Position numbers and translations under genes: made by a program. The notes beneath the pieces are model-generated. The model had not been told where the DNA came from. It did not search any database and worked only from the letters and a program-made list of their open reading frames with translations. A stretch of 16,114 nt of DNA from Perkinsus olseni (Eukaryota; Perkinsozoa; Perkinsida; Perkinsidae), in NCBI GenBank assembly GCA_013115135.1, contig JABANP010000819.1, positions 1 through 16,114 of the forward strand, read 5' to 3'. Below, piece by piece: positions 7,391 through 15,429 of this stretch; the first letter of the stretch is position 1; each line of letters begins with the position of its first letter.

Positions 7391-7712
7391 GCTCAAGACG
7401 AAGAACATGACACTACACCCGGGGAAGACCAAGCAAAGACTAAGGAAGGTAGCACAAGGCAGGAGGATGGAATTATCACGTCGATGGATGCACAGCACTT
7501 GGTTCTTCAGGCGATCGTCACCCGCATGGGACTTCAACCGCTCAAGACCAAGAACATGACACTACACCCGAGGGGGACCGAGCAAAAACTAAGGAAGGTA
7601 GCACGAGGCAAGAGGATGGAATTATCGCGTCCATGAATGCACAGCACATTTTTCTTCAGGCGATCATCACCCGCGTGAGAGTTCAACCGCTCAAGACCAA
7701 GAGAATGACACT
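7391..7712 (+). repeat. 149-bp tandem repeat, about 2.1 copies
   Basis: Unit 1 is 7391-7539, unit 2 is 7540-7688 and a partial unit 3 runs from 7689 to about 7712. Each unit begins gctcaagac. Units 1 and 2 agree over most of their length, with scattered substitutions and no net length difference. Similarity of unit 3 ends at about the place of the 14-bp insert, after which only weak protein-level likeness remains. Confidence 0.9.
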
Positions 7713-7729
7713 GCGGCAGTGTCACTGCC
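7708..7729. repeat. 14-bp flip-duplication insert in the tandem-repeat gene (perfect)
   Basis: Target octamer T = acactgcc. Bases 7708-7714 are T(1-7), 7715-7722 are the reverse complement ggcagtgt, and 7723-7729 are T(2-8). All 14 determined positions match. Units 1 and 2 of the tandem repeat lack the inserted block at the matching place. Deleting it joins AQDQENDTA to PDGNKGQTTEKD in frame up to TAA 7808-7810. Confidence 0.93.
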
Positions 7730-7810
7730 CCCGACGGGAACAAAGGACAAACTACCGAAAAAGACATCGTGGACACCTTTGATTCTCCCATTGAAAGTAA
7801 TGAAGAGTAA

Positions 7811-8257
7811 TCCTTCCATGCGTCACGTTTGCTTCATTTAGTTGAGGAAATAGAGGAGTTTTCAGAAGCATCACCAAGTCGTGGAAGTCAAGCATTACCA
7901 CTAGGAATCAGGAACCCAGAAAGTACAACAACCTTCCATTCCATTATTTACTCTGTACAATCTTAGACCAAACAAGACCACCAAAGAGATCGTGTACATC
8001 TCGAATGGAAAAGGAGGGATACAATATTAAAAGAAGAAGAACCGGTAAGTCACGTATGGAAACCAAGATTTTTTTACTCGACATATCTTAGATAGTAGCT
8101 CACCGATAAGCAGTCCTCAGTAACTACCAGCAGAACCCCGAGAACTCATCGAGGACATTATTACACATATAGCCGCTATCAATGTAAGCTGTCGACAAAA
8201 TAAATTCCACATATATTTTTCAACGTTTAGGAAAAATCGCAACAGTTGAATGAACAA
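7811..8257. other. Intergenic, nothing recognised
   Basis: Moderately AT-rich with no convincing open frame. A good splice-donor-like ggtaagt occurs at 8044-8050 after a purine-rich stretch, and a T7 run lies near 8070. Either could belong to an upstream exon or leader of the next gene, but nothing in the sequence shows this. Confidence 0.35.
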
Positions 8258-8402
8258 ATGGAAGGTTCGTCGCCGAAGGCGGAAGACCGCTTGAAGGGGA
8301 AGACGTATCCGGCTTGGGTACAGAAGATGATTCTGCAAGTCAGCAAGGAGGCTGTCCGGGAGGGAGTGGAGAAGTGGGGGAAGATCTACCTACCTTTCCA
8401 CC

Positions 8403-8424
8403 CGATGAACTTCATCGGATGAAG
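8403..8424. repeat. 14-bp flip-duplication insert (perfect), first in the 8258-8696 gene
   Basis: Target octamer T = cgatgaag. Bases 8403-8409 are T(1-7), 8410-8417 are the reverse complement cttcatcg, and 8418-8424 are T(2-8). All 14 determined positions match. It introduces the TGA at 8420-8422. Deleting 14 bases joins LPFHPM to KQDKFWEG. Confidence 0.95.
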
Positions 8425-8498
8425 CAGGATAAGTTCTGGGAGGGGATGCAGCAGCTGTTCGACGGATACAGCCAACTCCACGGAATGTCGAAGTTTGC

Positions 8499-8520
8499 CC
8501 GCAGTGACTGCGGCGCAGGC
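8499..8520. repeat. 14-bp flip-duplication insert (one mismatch), second in the 8258-8696 gene
   Basis: Target octamer T = ccgcagtc. Bases 8499-8505 are T(1-7) and 8506-8513 are the exact reverse complement gactgcgg. Bases 8514-8520 match T(2-8) except for G instead of T at 8519. 13 of 14 determined positions match. Deleting 14 bases joins MSKFAR to PKQLTEAFRK in frame. Confidence 0.92.
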
Positions 8521-8696
8521 CGAAGCAGCTGACTGAGGCTTTCCGCAAATCCTACCTGGATAAACTTTGCCTCCAGATGGGCTGGGAGAAGAGCGACTTC
8601 GGCATGAAATCGACGAAGGACTTGTCGGCCAGCCTAAAGGGAGAGATGAAGAAGGCAACAGACGCGATCGTCTCGAGGGCAAGCACCGGGGATTAA

Positions 8697-9149
8697 GCCG
8701 GGAATAGCGGTATTTCGGCCATCTCCCCAGGAGAAATGTCACCAATCCATACCCCAAACTGAAGGTAGAAACGATTCAACTCTCAAATGCTTTTATTTTC
8801 TTTAACAGTTACCCTACCTCCGCCAAGTTCCGTCTATCCAAATGTCAAGTATCAGATGTCCAGTCCAGATTATGATGATGGAAATCAATGTCGTTTGATT
8901 TTTTTTATTTTGGACAGATGTTTAGTTGAAAAAAGTAAATATGGATTACATCGTGGATGATCCCAAACCCGGACGCCAGATCTAACAAGGAAACAACCCC
9001 AAATCCGGTGCTACTAATATCTTGAGGAATCTACAATATACTCAATTGACAACTCAACCTATAACACTGCTTGTACTCTTCCCGACTACTCCACACAAAA
9101 CAAACTATCCTTCAGTGGTTTCCGGAGGCCTAAACACCCAAACACCTAA
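8697..9149. other. Intergenic, nothing recognised
   Basis: AT-rich with a T8 run near 8899-8906. No coding frame, RNA gene or repeat is recognised. The right edge is where LINE coding similarity begins abruptly (stop TAA at 9147-9149), so the 5' truncation point of the LINE is probably in or near 9100-9150. Confidence 0.4.
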
Positions 9150-10790
9150 CACGACATCACCGAGGCCCTCAGCGCTCTGGTGCGTGCATTAACGCCTGAA
9201 GCTCCTGCCACGGCGGTTGCCACCTGGTGGACACCTCGGCTAGGGAAGTTGAAGGCTAAGCTCAAGAGGGCCCAGCGGCGATATCACCGTCATAAGCGCG
9301 AGCACGGCCCTGACGCTCCCTCTACGGCTCATCACCGTGAGGTGCGTAGTAGTGCCGCGCGACGGAAGTTCAATGCGTAGGCCAAGAAGGCAAAGGGAGC
9401 AGCGGCGAACAGGTTCTACAACCTTCAGCACTACTCCCGATGTGTTAGGCGGGGTTCTCCCCGCATTCCACCGGCGGTCATCTGTCCGCCCGGTGTGAAC
9501 CAGGCCGACTTCCTACTCTCACGGCTACTGCCCTCTGACCCCACTAGGGATCGGGACGTAGCCCAGGTAGCCTGGCCAAATCAGGAAGAGCCCATCCCTC
9601 CAGTGTCGCTTGCGGAACTGAGGGATGCGGCAGATGAACTGCGACGAGGTGCAGTTCCAGGGTCCGACGATGTCACCAACGACATCATTAAGGACTCGCT
9701 TCCGGAGCTCGGGGAACACTGGACTTACCAGTTAACCCGATGTCTCCAATTCGGGCTATACCCCTTCGGCTGGAAACAAAGCCGAGGGGTATTTGTGCAC
9801 AAACCAGGCCGGGACCCCAGCCTTCCTAATGGCTGGCGACCCATATGCTTGGTCAAATCGGGGAGCAAGCTCTTCGAGAGGATTATCGTGGAACACCTCT
9901 TGAGCTGTCCACAGATAGCCGATCGGTTACGCTCCCCAGCTGTGCACGGTTTTTGCCGAGGGAAGAGCGTGGACAGCGCGGTTCACCGCGTGATGGGGTT
10001 GTTTCGTGATGGTAAGCGCCGTGGCAAGAACTGCCCGGCTGCTACGATACAGATCGATGTCCGGAACGCCTTCCCCAGTGTGCGCCACAGCCACGTCTTG
10101 AGGACTTTGGCTGAGTACAAGGTTCCTCCCTATCTCCTGGATATACTGAAAAGTTATCTAGGGGGACAGGCTGTGAGCGCCGACTATGGTTGCGACCACG
10201 GAGAACGCGGATTGCAATGTGGGGTTTAGCAAGGAAGTGTCCTCGGACCTTTCTTGTACCTGCTGAGCACTCTTCCTCTCGTGGATCGCTTTAAGCCTTT
10301 AGAAGCCCAGGGGATTTTCCTGACGCTCTTCGATGACGATACGACGATCAGCCTGTCTGCAGGGACACGCGCTGCTCTCGTCAACAAGTGGAAGCGAGCC
10401 GAGGGGCATCTCCTCGAATGGGCTGACGACGCGGGGTTGAGCTGGGAACCGGAGAAGTCCCAAGCTCTTATCCCTCGCACTATTGGAGAAGACCTCACTC
10501 TGCAGGACGTACCAATCCAGGTCGTCAATGTACTGCGGGTGCTTGGGGTCTGGAGCGATAAAAGGCTGACGTTTCAACACCATATCCGGTTGAAGGTGTC
10601 TGAAGCGTTGGCCAAGTTGAATCGAATGCGGCACCTGGGTTGGGAGCGTGCTTCCCTCACCAGTGCCATGTAAGTCATACGGACCTATAGGGTAGGCATC
10701 CTGCCTGGACTAACACACGGAGTGTGTGTGTGGTACGACGGCCTCCAAGTCTACCACAGCCAGGGCTCTGGTGATGCGAGTGCCAGTAAT
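9150..10790 (+). pseudogene. LINE reverse transcriptase
   Basis: Starts inside the pre-RT linker (DITEALSALVRALTPEA, then a Lys/Arg-rich helix). RT motifs are GSDDVTNDIIK near 9663, NGWRPICLVKSGSKLFER near 9827-9885, GFCRGKSVDSAV near 9950, motif A with IQIDVRNAFPSV (Asp codon 10056), QGSVLGPFLY near 10230, and the active site FDDD at 10329-10340 instead of the usual Y/F-A-D-D. The thumb has NVLRVLGVWSDKRL near 10527. Stops TAG 9378-9380, TAG 10227-10229 (just before the QGSVLGP box) and TAA 10671-10673 interrupt an otherwise continuous frame. The family role is copying LINE RNA at a nicked chromosomal target. Confidence 0.88.
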
Positions 10791-11558
10791 GGTGGCGCGG
10801 ATCGCTCTTCGAGCCCCGCGAAATGCCTCCAATTCTGCTCTCGTTGTTGTCGCAGGATTGGCGCCTGCCCATGTGGGATTAGCTGGCATGGCCGCTAGAC
10901 TAGCTAATCCGGCGCTAGACGACTAGGCTTGCTTGGAGATGAGATAGCCCTTGGCCGCCTTCTGAAGGTTAAGGGTCTCCAGCATGAGCAGCCTTCTGTG
11001 GCTATCCAGCAATGGCGGGCGCTCCCCATACAACCTCGGGAGACTCGTCTTGGTACGGTTATCGCAGAGCGGGAGCAGGCCTTGCACTATGCTAAGCAGG
11101 CCACGCGCTCTCGCAATGCGATCTATGCGGATGGTTCGGTGGTCCTCGACCGGCGAGCAGGTGCTGGGTGTGTGTTCTTCCGCAAGGGAGTCCAAGTGCA
11201 CTCAGCATCTTGGCGTCTACCGTCCTACTCTTCCATAACGGAGTGTGAGCTCCATGCGGTTGAGCAGGCGGCTCGCTGGGTTATTGGTAACGCCGTAGCA
11301 GGCGAAAGCTGGGAGATCTTCACGGACTCCCAAGCGGTCTTGAGGATATTGGCTAGCCGAGCCAGAACTCAGAACTGGGAGAAGGCAAGGCAGATTGCCA
11401 TCCTCCTTCGAGGACTCACCGAGCTAGTACGGTTACACTGGGTCCCACGGCACTCCGAAGTCGAGGGCAATGAGGTAGCTGACCAGCTGGCGGCCCAAGG
11501 CGGTAGCCTCTCAGAGGTGAATGCTGAGGGATGCGTCAGTGGTCGAACTCTCACTTGA
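10726..11558 (+). pseudogene. LINE connection region and RNase H
   Basis: 10790-10900 reads IALRAPRNASNSALVVVAG in the +1 frame. This resembles the LINE connection segment between RT and RNase H. After the 20-bp insertion the original frame resumes (LGLLGDEIALGRLLK). RNase H acidic residues: Asp in YADGSV (codon 11130), Glu in ECELHAV (codon 11247), Asp in FTDSQAVL (codon 11325); HWVPRHSEVEGNEVAD near 11436-11483 supplies the last motif. All four RNase H motifs are intact. The frame stops at TGA 11556-11558, one C-to-T step from CGA. Confidence 0.85.
10893..10920. repeat. 20-bp insertion with 8-bp duplication in the LINE
   Basis: The octamer cgctagac occurs at 10893-10900 and again at 10913-10920, with 12 bases (tagctaatccgg) between. 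gctag-a-ctagc across the first junction is a 5-bp palindrome with a 1-nt centre. Deleting 20 bases restores the LINE reading frame exactly (MAAR to RLGLLGDE). It resembles the 14-bp inserts in having a duplicated target and a length of 3n+2, but the middle is not the full reverse complement of the target. It may be a variant or a later-modified copy. Confidence 0.7.
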
Positions 11559-11990
11559 TACTTGAAGGAGCAGATGCGCATCGCCACACGCTTCTGGTGA
11601 TCTGATGAGCGCGCCAAGTTGGGAACTGCTATGAAGGGGTTCTTCTTCTGTGTCTCCCACGCATCATTGTGGATTCGCAGGGAAGTTACTCCGGCAGCCA
11701 GTGTGGTGGTGTTCGGTCGGGCTATGACCCCTGCGCACCGTTTCCGCTGCGACCTAGCTACCTCTCCGGAGTGTGGCTGCGGTTTTCCGATTGGGGATTT
11801 CCGCCACTATCTGCAGTCGTGTCCGTTCTTGGCACCTGCGCGGAAGAGGGTGGCCGGGGGAATACCCTTCCATCTCTACAGGATCGTGACGGACCTGAAG
11901 CGCCGAAAGGCCTCCAACCGTTTTATGAAGGCTATCATGGAGCATCTGGACGTCACTGCTGCAGCACAGCAAGACGTCCCACCGGATTAG
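11559..11990 (+). pseudogene. LINE C-terminal Cys/His-rich region
   Basis: Same frame as the RNase H, after TGA 11556-11558 and TGA 11598-11600. It includes MTPAHRFRCDLATSPECGCG and then HYLQSCPFLAPARKR, i.e. a C-x-C ... H ... C arrangement typical of the short zinc-binding tail of I/Jockey-like LINEs. It ends at TAG 11988-11990. The tail is thought to bind nucleic acid; this is family knowledge. Confidence 0.75.
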
Positions 11991-12273
11991 CGAAGGAGCC
12001 AGCCACACTATAGGTGCGGTGGCAGCCGGTAATTGAGAAGATGCTGCTGTTCGCTGGCGGCGGCAACTCGGAGGAAGGAAGACAGCAGCTGAGGAAGACC
12101 GCAGCAGCTGGCGACGGAAGAGTTTCTGAAGATCACTATTGTGTAAGATTGGCGTGACAGCCGGCGCCCTTTGTGCTGAGAGACGTGGCGATTATACCAT
12201 GTACAGCACGATGTATAAGGAAAGTTTCCATTGAAACACGAAGATATACATACACCTGGATAACTCATCCCCC
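11991..12273. other. LINE 3' untranslated region or intergenic
   Basis: CAG/GGC-rich with near repeats (two cagcagctg copies at about 12080-12115). Composition changes after about 12150. No poly-A run or simple tail marks the LINE end. No gene was recognised. Confidence 0.35.
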
Positions 12274-12994
12274 TCAAAACGAACGACTGCTGGCTTCACT
12301 TATTCGTTTTATCATTGAAAGTGATTTCCACATGCTCATCATCCCTTCCGCGCCCATGACCTTCGCTAGCAGGCTCCAATGTTCTACGCCTAACGACCAT
12401 ATAGCACAACACGATCGACACGCGATCAAAACGCATCGCCTGCTTTTCTCCACAACAAGCGTAGCCTCGCGCTCTGCCTCATCTTTAGTGAGACCCATAC
12501 ACTAAAAATGTTCCACGATGTCCTCGTAGCCAATGAATCCACAATCCTTCACCTCAGGCATACCAATGAAAAGGCACGTAATAGTTCCAAACAACACCCC
12601 GATCCAATAATATACCAAACATCGTTTGCAAAAGAAGCACACGATACCCCTTCTGCATAGTATAGGATAATCTCATACACTTGTGTATCAGAAATGGCAC
12701 GAGGTTCTAGTGGGTTCCGTCTGCGAGCTAACATCAGACGCACTATGTGGGAGATATTCCCCACAATGGAACCCCCAATAGATCTTCTAGCCGAGACTGC
12801 TCGCATGTAACATGTGGCTACACAAGAATAAACGAATCTAACTTGTTGCCAATCAGATACACAACCCTGGTACATGGGCGTGGAAATCGCTGACTAGGAC
12901 GCCGAGGATTGATAATCATCGCAATCTGCAAAGCAATATTTCCAGGAATAAGAGCCGAAGATATAGCCTTCTTCCTCATCGGCAGAACCGCCAT
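12274..12994 (-). CDS. Unrecognised protein, three inferred exons
   Basis: On the minus strand an ATG at 12994-12992 starts MAVLPMRKKAISSALIPGN. Two inferred GT..AG introns, 12787-12842 (56 nt, gttaga...ggctag) and 12502-12563 (62 nt, gtatgc...tttttag), join three open stretches in one frame. Exons are 12843-12994, 12564-12786 and 12274-12501, giving 200 codons before TGA. Exon joins read YLIGNK to RSIGGS and RAFSL to CMGLTKDEAE. Both introns are 3n+2 long. The middle and end have hydrophobic helices, but no clear signal peptide or known motif. I checked both junctions for the 14-bp insert pattern and did not find it. The model rests on splice-site logic alone; alternatives include a frameshifted pseudogene. 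Confidence 0.45.
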
Positions 12995-13369
12995 CGTAGC
13001 TTCAGCCTACCAGAGTGCGACTTACCACACTCTTACCAACAAAGTTCGACAAATCCTATTGGTCCTTCCGTAGAGCAACTTACAATGTAGACACTCTAAA
13101 GCTTTTTCCATCCACGACTGGGTATTTGGTAGTACCAAATACCCAGTCGTGGATGGAAAAAGTCTACCAAATTGGTACACTAGTAATTATAAATTTCATT
13201 GGGCTTGTCAACTCCGCCACTAAAACTTCAACAAAACAACGCTTATCGTATTTACAAAGTCTGTAATACAAACTATTCCCAACTAATAAAACCACAAATA
13301 AAATATTGCCGACCACACTCCTCAATAAATAGCTCACACCGCCCACCAGCAAGCTCAGTAGCAAAAAAA
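12995..13369. other. Intergenic region with large hairpin
   Basis: AT-rich, with no coding frame recognised. It contains the perfect 30-bp inverted repeat at 13102-13162 and a small palindrome taccaa-a-ttggta at 13165-13177. Confidence 0.4.
13102..13162. repeat. Perfect 30-bp inverted repeat with 1-nt centre
   Basis: Arms 13102-13131 (beginning ctttttccatcc) and 13133-13162 are exact reverse complements around a single G at 13132. The flanks do not extend the pairing, and no direct third copy follows, so it does not fit the T(1-7)/rc/T(2-8) rule. Such a hairpin with an almost absent loop usually comes from fold-back copying; an assembly artefact is possible. Confidence 0.95.
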
Positions 13370-14127
13370 TTAGCACTTGTCCTTATCATCTGCATCAGAT
13401 CGACTACTCACATAAATGGTATCTATTGGATGGAAACCCAAACTAGCGTCAAACTCAGCTTTTCTAAACCTACCTCCAGAGCTAGAATTAACTGAAGATT
13501 CCAAAGTGCATTGATCAGCTTCTTCACCAAGAATTATGCTGGACGTATCTAAAAGCATATATCTCTCATTAACAAGAAGGTAATGAATATTACCGCTACA
13601 ACGATCTTCACCTTGATGGAACTGCAATCTAGACGAACAGCTCCAATTGTCTTCTTCAACACTGGTATGCTGTGAACTAGATTGAGCACTTACAACGTTT
13701 TACTCGGAACTTTGATTTCCACCGCTGGACCAACCACGGTAAGCTCGCGCGAAAAAGATTACAACCATTAACCGGTTCTTCAAAAAATTTAAAACCAAAG
13801 GTCCCCTATAAACCAAATATGATAAGTTACCGCTTCGACTATCTTCACTCTGATGGAAATGAAATATAGACGAACGGCTCCAAGTGTCTTCTTGTACGCT
13901 GGTATGCTGTGAACTAGATTGGGCACTTGCAGTGTTATACTCCGAACTTTGGTATCCATCCACCAAAGGAATACCTGAAAGATCCACTTGAATCTTACCC
14001 GAGAAAAAATGGAATTACGACCATTCTCCGCTTCATCGCGTGGCGATCCAGCAACACTACTATGCACACTCACAACCTCAACGGGATCTTCCGTAAGATC
14101 AATAACAGAATTGTCTTCAGAGGACAT
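13370..14127 (-). CDS. Tentative Ser/Gln-rich acidic protein with internal duplication
   Basis: The minus-strand ATG at 14127 gives MSSEDNSVIDLTEDPVEVV, a plausible N-terminus that stays readable to about 14000. A second frame from 13987 reads QSSEYNTASAQSSSQHTS and continues to 13370, with a single in-frame TAA at 13700-13702 where the duplicated copy has TAT. Joining the two frames needs a -1 change. A 47-nt GT..AG intron ending tttcag near 13975 would do it, but other solutions exist. The long unit is Ser/Gln/Glu/Asp-rich and looks disordered. No family is recognised. It may be a pseudogene. Confidence 0.3.
13591..13961. repeat. Two copies of a ~135-bp repeat, 237 bp apart
   Basis: Copy A is 13591-13722 and copy B is 13828-13961. 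Both begin taccgct and share ggtatgctgtgaactagatt exactly. Identity is roughly 80% by eye. The spacer of about 105 bp is not repeated. The copies have diverged at both silent and replacement positions. Confidence 0.85.
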
Positions 14128-14256
14128 GAATAAAAAACAGTACTAACCTACCAAAAATAACCGAGTCGATAACAATATAATGAAGTTATTGGATCCAACC
14201 AAATGGAAAACACAAATCCAAAACCAATCAAGATATGATTAGGAGATTATCCCAGC

Positions 14257-14655
14257 TTATGCTTCCAACTCCGCAAGATACTGGTCGCTGCGATCCTTCG
14301 CTAACTTCCGAAACCGAGTACCAACCGGCTTCATGTTCTTGAAATAATCATTAGGAATATCAAACCGCTTCGTAATCTTTTCAAGCACGCTCTCGTGCAC
14401 ACACGCTTTCCCATACCATTCCGATGTTTGTCCTTCAAAGTCAATGTCGTTTCTGGAAGCGTAATCCCTCACCACAGAATCGAAACCATCCCAGTAAATA
14501 GCCTTCTTGAATGGACCATATTACAACAAAGCCCTACCATAAACGTTATACTCTAGCAACTTCTCAGTGTACACCTTCTCCGCCATAAGTTCAGCGATGC
14601 AAGCAGGGCACGACACCGGTCTTCTAGCAGTGGCAGGCCTACCGATCCTACCCTC
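14257..14655 (-). pseudogene. Unrecognised gene fragment with one in-frame stop
   Basis: On the minus strand an open frame from 14655 (after TAG 14656-14658) contains RRPVSCPACIAELMAEKVYT and then, after TAA 14521-14523, YGPFKKAIYWDGF and a charged C-terminus ending QYLAELEA and TAA. The sequence reads naturally on both sides of the internal TAA, which could be a C-to-T change from CAA. There is one CxxC pair and no recognised domain. It begins exactly where the adjacent LINE fragment ends, so its upstream part was probably displaced by that LINE or by a deletion. Confidence 0.5.
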
Positions 14656-15429
14656 CTAAGCTCGACCATTGTCCACTGAGGAATGAGCGCACCATGTCCG
14701 CAAAACCACAGTTGGCTAAACGGCCAACAGCTGCACAAATTGAGTCGTGGCTAATGGAGTTCAACGCCGCCACCGCGTCAAACGCCGCGACGGCCCGCAG
14801 TCCTAGGCTCCCAGCATTGTCTTCTAGAGCACTTGAGAGATGCTTCCATGCTGTGTCGGTCGACCTATTGGATGCGAATCCATGCAGGAAGGGAGGGAGG
14901 GCGCCTATGGATCCCTCAAGCCGTCCGCTTATGACTGCTTCACAGACTTTCTCCGAGAAAGTTCCTCGCAAGTGTCAGCGAGAGCGACACGGGTCTAAAT
15001 TTTGACCAACCCGTTCGGTTTCCTTTCTTCCTCAGCAGAATTACCTCAGCGCCCTGAAAGCACCTTGGGAAATATTGGAAACGGAGGATTGCTGTCATGA
15101 GCAGGCTCAAAGCGGCAGCCCAACGGCCGTTACATCTCGAAGCTACGTGGATGTGTTCGTATGCGACGTCGTCAGATCCAGATGCTCGGCCTTCGGGACG
15201 AGCAGCTATAGCACTTTCAAGCTCTTCTCGAGAGACTGGTCCTCCCATATCTTCAAGTGAGGCCCGAGTGCTGGGAAAATGTACACCCTAGGGGAGACGG
15301 TGTCTCCGAAGAATGTGGACGCTGTAACCCTCCATTACGGAACCGAGCAGCAGCGAGTATCGAATATACGCTCGGCTTACTAAGCAGACTCGCATGCGCA
15401 TAGCAACGCCCAGCGGCAGCCACTCGATG
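14648..15429 (-). mobile_element. Second LINE fragment: N-terminal half of a reverse transcriptase
   Basis: Minus strand. 15429 down to about 15255 is an open frame (AAAGRCYAHASLLSKPS) preceding the RT. 15248 down to about 14962 has VSREELESAIAARPEGRASG, then GSDDVAYEHIH, VILLRKKG and KFRPVSLSLTLA. 14961 down to 14648 has GFASNRSTDTAWKHLSSAL, motif A-like LRAVAAFDAVAALNSISHD and FLSGQWSSLGG, ending at TAG. The YADD box and everything after it are absent, so the copy is truncated at both ends. It differs from the plus-strand LINE. One break coincides with a 14-bp insert (14947-14968) plus a probable 1-base loss; the break near 15255 is unexplained. Confidence 0.82.
14947..14968. repeat. 14-bp flip-duplication insert in the second LINE (one mismatch)
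   Basis: Read on the minus strand with T = cgagaaag: 14968-14962 match T(1-7) with one difference (cgaggaa), 14961-14954 are the exact reverse complement ctttctcg, and 14953-14947 are T(2-8), exact. 13 of 14 determined positions match. The frame change here is +1, so an additional 1-base deletion close by is needed to explain the LINE frame. Confidence 0.88.

Larger units (their letters stand above)
7246..7810 (+). pseudogene. Broken unrecognised gene with tandem 50-residue-like repeats
   Basis: I do not recognise the product. An open frame downstream of the tRNA (about 7246-7407) reads plausibly, with IESVLFTVRTAKGS and AVDFLTPLAV. From 7391 two related units follow, each starting AQD-x-EHDTTP and containing AKTKEGSTRQEDGII and then AQH-x2-LQAI. 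A third, partial unit starts AQDQENDTA and ends with PIESNEE and TAA at 7808-7810. The units are 149 bases long, so each lies in a different frame, and the upstream frame joins unit 1 with a further shift. Differences between units 1 and 2 are mostly conservative (Ile/Val, Leu/Ile, Met/Val). A 14-bp flip-duplication insert at 7708 breaks unit 3, and deleting it restores an open frame to the stop. Confidence 0.5.
8258..8696 (+). pseudogene. Small helical protein gene split by two 14-bp inserts; function unknown
   Basis: ATG at 8258, stop TAA at 8694-8696. I do not recognise the family. The three open parts are 8258-8422 (starts MEGSSPKAEDRLKGK), the 8314-8532 frame from about 8411 (KQDKFWEGMQQLFDGYSQ), and from about 8520 to 8696 (QLTEAFRKSYLDKLC, ending VSRASTGD). 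Both breaks are 14-bp flip-duplication inserts (8403-8424 and 8499-8520). Setting both aside gives one uninterrupted frame of about 136 codons from ATG to TAA, charged and mostly helical, with no other lesion. That makes it the cleanest test case in the window: either the insertions are very recent, or the gene is still expressed and the inserts are removed or bypassed. Confidence 0.75.
9150..11990 (+). mobile_element. 5'-truncated non-LTR retrotransposon (LINE; RT, RNase H, Cys/His tail)
   Basis: Order of parts: linker before RT, reverse transcriptase, connection, RNase H, then a Cys/His-rich C-terminus. This order is typical of I/Jockey-like LINEs. The endonuclease that should precede it is missing, as expected from incomplete target-primed reverse transcription. 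Most of the element stays in a single frame, with in-frame stops at 9378, 10227, 10671, 11556 and 11598. All five are one C-to-T change from Gln or Arg codons. There is one unexplained +1 frame change between about 10740 and 10790, and a -1 change at a 20-bp insertion at 10893-10920. No poly-A tail or clear target-site duplication was found. Confidence 0.88.

Noticed and set aside
3981..8520. Explaining the frame breaks as long-read homopolymer deletion errors
   Set aside because: Most breaks are 14-bp blocks with a strict inverted/direct structure, which sequencing errors do not make. The LINEs in the same window have +1 changes and substitutions. It stays possible only for the C5 and G4 sites.
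12502..12842. 14-bp inserts at the two junctions of the minus-strand gene
   Set aside because: No direct repeats 14 bp apart with an inverted middle were found there; GT..AG introns fit better.
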